Below are positions 43,796 through 46,951 of a DNA stretch of 46,951 nucleotides, piece after piece. Made by a program: the position numbers and the translations under genes. The stretch is from Chromera velia. Lineage: Eukaryota; Sar; Chromeraceae. The notes beneath the pieces are model-generated. The model had not been told where the DNA came from. It did not search any database and saw only the letters and a program-made list of their open reading frames with translations. The DNA lies in NCBI GenBank assembly GCA_018398765.1, contig JAHBMJ010005084.1, forward strand, positions 99,274-146,224. The letters are read 5' to 3'. Each line of letters begins with the position of its first letter. The first letter of the stretch is position 1.

Positions 43796-45330
43796 TGAAT
43801 GAAAAGGACAGAAAACAGTCAATTCATTGGGACTCCACGTCACAATCTTTTCGGAAACGGACCAGGGAAGGGAGGGCGGGCAAGGAGAGCAACGGGAATG
43901 CAGATATGATATCAATAGAAAGAGAGCTAGGGGAAGGGGAAGGAGGCCGGGGAGGTCAAAGCAAAGGGGAGAAACGAGAAGGCTGAAAAGGAAGGAAGAG
44001 GAGCCTGAGAGACAGACTGACCTGCGAGGCCTGAGTTCTGAGAGATCGTGCGCGTGCTTGCACAGACTGCCCTGAGCACACCAGCCGTGCGTGTACCAGT
44101 GAAGGCACAGTGCTGCACTGGATGGGTTGGGTTCCTCCCTCAGGTCCTCCTCTCCGTGTGCCAACGGACACAGGTCCCTCGACAGAGCACAGGTGCCTTC
44201 GAGAAAGTGCGGACACATCTTCGTCTTCGTCAGGGAGGAGGGAGGAGGGCGCAGCTCCTGGGGCGAATAGACAGGAGGTGCATACAGGTCCGAATACACA
44301 CCTAGGCAGGCATTGCAATGTCTAGGATAGAGGGAAGAAAGGACGTACGTCTGTTCCTTTATCCGCTCACAACAGGCCAAAATCCGAACGCACAAAAGGA
44401 AGAGCCGGTATGCACAAGTGTGACTGCCGGGACTCGATCAGGTCCGACGATTCTTCAGAGAGGAAGGCGAGGAGTGAATGAAATGATTGAGGCACTGGAC
44501 TGAGGAGAGGAGTTGAGGACGGACTCAGGCAGGGATCAGAGGGGAGTGAAAGCACGACTAAGGGCCGTTCAAGGAGGAGGTGGAACAAGAAAAGGCCAGG
44601 AAACAGAAAAATAAGCATAAGCTCGAGGCACAAAACCAGGAAATGCGCCGAGGGACTGGGAGAGGTCAGACTCTGTGCTTTCTCGGGGAAAAACTGGGCA
44701 CAAGCCATTCTGATCAACGGCAAAAGGCGACCAGTCTTCCCTGGACTTTCTTTGACAGAACAAGCAATTGTGTGATTCTTTTCTGGCACCCACCTCCGAA
44801 CTGTGTGCGAACTTGCAGTTCTCCCCATTTTTGCACTCCCCCTTTTTGAGGTAGGGACACATTTTAATGCTGCAAGAAAAGAAGGGAAAAGAGAGGTGTT
44901 GATCAGTACCACAGGAACAAACGAAAAGACGAAAGAATGTCCCTCACAACCAAAAGAGCCAACAAGAAGAACGGGCAGAGAAACGTACCGGTAGTGGTGG
45001 TCGGGGAAGAGAGACTCCTTGCCACCTCGTCCGTCTCCCTTTCGGTCCCCCCCTCCACCTCCACCCTTCCGATCTTCTCCTTCTCCACTGATCATCCTTC
45101 TCCCCTCACTATCACAACCACAGACCAATCTGGTTGCTGCCACAATAAACAGAAAACTCCAGACAACTGAATTGCCAAAAGAAAACAAGCCAACCTAAAA
45201 CTTATTTGCGAACGACTTACATCCAGCGAAGAACGACCTCTTTTATGCTGCCTCATAGAAAAGGGCTGCAGACTATCTGGAGCAACCGGGACCACACACT
45301 TACCGGCGCGAGTCCTCCGTCCACATCCAT
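40633..45330 (-). CDS. Three-finger CCCH zinc-finger protein
   Basis: Nine exons close in phase from ATG 45330 to TAA (about 910 aa): 45304-45330, 45221-45265, 44989-45104, 44794-44869, 44022-44257, 43654-43721, 42709-43346, 41188-42358 and 40633-40988. Three CCCH fingers: C67-x7-C75-x5-C81-x3-H85 (CPYLKKGECKNGENCKFAH), C103-x7-C-x6-C-x3-H122, and C139-x8-C148-x5-C154-x3-H158 (CLHWYTHGWCAQGSLCKHAH). The second is preceded by ELRPPPSSLTKTKMC, the usual (R/K)TKxC lead-in. A short helix (YRLAELQRRARRDEVDLQQA) follows. The remainder is low complexity: Ser-Ala repeats, poly-Pro, K/E/A-rich with an alanine run, then Gly/Ser-rich. CCCH tandem fingers usually bind mRNA. Exon 8 could instead read through to a stop at 41063 (833 aa); the splice at 41188 is preferred because donor GTGAGA and acceptor TTTTCCAG fit in phase. 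Exons 1-3 are least certain. Confidence 0.85.
43754..43796. repeat. (GA)n(GAAA)n tract before a CCCH-gene acceptor
   Basis: In sense (CTTT)n(CT)n, then TGCAAATGCCTGCAG, with the acceptor at 43722. It acts as an extended polypyrimidine tract. Confidence 0.85.
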
Positions 45331-45419
45331 CGATCATCTGCACCTCTGTCGGAGAGGAAGCTTGGAAATGGTGGAGAATTCCGAAGCTATGATGGACATA
45401 TAGAGACGTTGACAGCTAG

Positions 45420-45700
45420 AGCCCGGATGAGCCCGGTGAGACGGGAATTAAATTTAATTCATCTGACGCACTCCGTGCGAATGGCCCGGAAAGCGAAATT
45501 AATTCTTCTTGCCCCTGTTTTAAATTTGGAAAGTGCCCCCTCAGCTGCATTGTCTTTCCGGGGCCCAGCTTGGCGTGCGTCAGATCTTCCTGTCAACGTG
45601 ACGCAAGCCGTGTGGTCTGGGGGGGTGCAATTTCTGTTAAGTGCCCTCTCAGCTTCGCTTTCCGGGCCATGAAACAGCCTGCCGCTCGCTTCTCTCGCTG
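45420..45700. repeat. Foldback repeat with CCGGAAAGCGAA module
   Basis: ATGGCCCGGAAAGCGAA at 45481-45497 faces its reverse complement TTCGCTTTCCGGGCCAT at 45655-45671. Between them AAGTGCCCCCTCAGCTGC..CTTTCCGGGG (45530-45562) is a direct relative of AAGTGCCCTCTCAGCTTCGC (45640-45659). No ORF of interest. Confidence 0.65.
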
Positions 45701-45778
45701 CTCGATCCATGCATGCAAAGGCCCCGGCGACGTTCAGGCAGCTCCGCCCTCCGCGTGGGGGCGGCAGGGCTATGCATA

Positions 45779-46189
45779 GCCCCAGAAAGCGAAGCGGGGA
45801 GCACTTACAAAATAAAAATACCCTAGCCCATACATATAATGTCTTTCACCAAAAAAGGGCCCCGGAAAGATCTGACACAAGTAAGCTTGCGAATACTTGT
45901 GAACGGCCCTGGAAAGCAAGAAAAATGAGAACTGCACGATTGATGCACGCCAGCCATTGCATAGTGCATGCATGGTATAGCGCGGCGCGGCCTGGCCCGG
46001 CGCGCAGGAAAAAAACAGTGCAGAAACCCCCCCCCCCCACGAGAAAAAAACCTGGCGGCCATCTGACGCACGCATAACGCAAATCCAGCCTTTCGGAGCC
46101 AGGTTTTTGGCGAAAGACTAGTGTGTATGCATATATATGGGCTAGGGTATTTTTATTTTGTAAGTGCCCCCCGCTTCGCTTTCCGGGGC
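45779..46189. repeat. Foldback element with about 90-bp terminal inverted repeats
   Basis: The left arm (45779-45866) includes AGAAAGCGAAGCGGGG, CACTTACAAAATAAAAATAC, CCTAGCCCATA and CTTTCACCAAAAAAGGGCCC. The right arm (46090-46189) is its reverse complement with few changes: TATGGGCTAGGGTATTTTTA, TTTTGTAAGTGCCCCCC and GCTTCGCTTTCCGGGG. The centre is GC-rich (CGCGGCGCGGCCTGGCCCGG). No clear target-site duplication and no transposase. Confidence 0.8.
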
Positions 46190-46371
46190 CATCTTGTCCA
46201 AATAGTCTAGAAAAGCGTGATCGAATCCATCATCATGGGAGACTCGTACAAAATACTTTATGCAACGCCATTATATAACCCCCCCCTTCCCCCCCGAAAC
46301 CCTAAGATCACCATTGCATAAGCGAATTATGAAGGCATCTCTAACTCCCGCCTCCTATCCAATACGACCTT

Positions 46372-46484
46372 CATGCGTGGAAGGGGAAAGGAAAGAGGGA
46401 AGGAAAGAGGGAGGGAAGGAAAGAAGAAAGAAGAACGGAGCGAGGGAGCCTCAGGGAGGGAGGAAAGGAAGGAGGAAAGGGGGA

Positions 46485-46523
<39 letters not shown>

Positions 46524-46605
46524 GAAGAAAGAAAGGAAGAAAAAAAGAAAGAAAGAAAGAAAAAATTCAAAAAAAGAAAGAAAGAAACTTTAAAAAAGAA
46601 AGAAA
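46372..46605 (+). repeat. Polypurine (GAAA)n/(GGAA)n tract
   Basis: Over 200 bases of nearly pure purine: GGGAAAGGAA-type units, then (GAAA)n, then A-rich. Plus-strand ORFs across it encode only K/E/R runs and are not genes. Confidence 0.9.
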
Positions 46606-46951
46606 TACAGTCCTTGAAATAAAGTAGAGTAAGCTGAGGTGATAAAGATGTTGTCCACCCTCACGCAGAGCGACGCAGAGGCGCACTTGAGACCAACAGA
46701 CACCTGTAGACGGCTTTTCAAGAACGACTGAAGAGGAATAGCAAGAGAAGGCATAGAGACAGCTTACAAGAACGGTATTGTTCATTGTTTTACATAAGGG
46801 AAGGGAGCCAAACAACGGATTTACCACTTCGTCCCTCATATTTTAGAATCTCAGAACTGTCCCTGATCGATTGCCGGTGCCTTTTGGTGTCCAGCCTTTG
46901 TCGAAAGGGGGGGCGTTACATAAGGATCCCATTAACCCCCCCCCCCCCCCC
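46606..46951. other. 3' edge of the window
   Basis: No gene signal. The window ends in a C run (about 15 C), which may border another unsequenced G/C homopolymer. Confidence 0.6.

Noticed and set aside
45779-46189. Foldback element considered as a DNA transposon with target duplication
   Set aside because: Long inverted arms are clear, but no matching flanking duplication was found, so it is called only a foldback repeat.
46260-46627. K/E/R ORFs at the right end
   Set aside because: Entirely the translation of a GAAA/GGAA tract.

Overview
The window reads as nuclear DNA of an intron-rich alveolate alga, most likely a chromerid (Chromera velia is my best guess; inference, no database used). 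Evidence: short exons with consensus GT..AG borders, long compound microsatellites inside introns, an ApiAP2-type DNA-binding protein, an RNI-like leucine-rich-repeat gene and a decayed Ty1/copia element.

Layout. 1-1.57 kb: 3' part of a plus-strand LRR gene. 1.57-4.96 kb: AT-rich then low-complexity spacer with a small assembly gap. 4.97-8.1 kb (minus): mitochondrial carrier family gene resembling the S-adenosylmethionine carrier, with a coiled-coil N-terminal extension. 8.6-10.5 kb: GC-rich islet, an inverted-repeat element and a polypurine tract. 10.53-14.86 kb (minus): ApiAP2-like protein, about 991 aa, with two AP2 units, an internally duplicated module and many SUMO-type motifs. 14.96-20.67 kb and probably further upstream (minus): a long lysine/glutamate-rich protein ending in a GNAT acetyltransferase domain; its stop lies 97 bp from the AP2 start codon. 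22.59-27.25 kb (plus): coiled-coil protein; a 425-base gap falls in one intron. 28.0-36.0 kb: a pair of inverted AT-rich arms interrupted by a copia-like LTR retrotransposon (28888-35158, minus) that has lost function mostly by transition-type changes. 36.33-36.84 kb: a 514-bp hAT-like MITE with 8-bp target duplication. 36.9-40.6 kb: no confident gene, only exon-like fragments. 40.63-45.33 kb (minus): three-finger CCCH zinc-finger protein, about 910 aa, with a full nine-exon model. 45.4-46.2 kb: a nest of foldback repeats sharing a GGCCCCGGAAAGCGAA-like module. 46.37-46.61 kb: a second polypurine tract.

How the genes relate. Four of the six genes lie on the minus strand. AP2 (predicted DNA binding), GNAT/basic (predicted acetyl transfer, possibly chromatin) and CCCH (predicted RNA binding) would all act in gene expression, but their adjacency alone does not show that they work together. 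Exon models were built by hand from splice consensus and reading-frame phase. The CCCH and AP2 models close exactly in phase from ATG to stop; the 5' ends of the carrier, GNAT and coiled-coil genes are unresolved.
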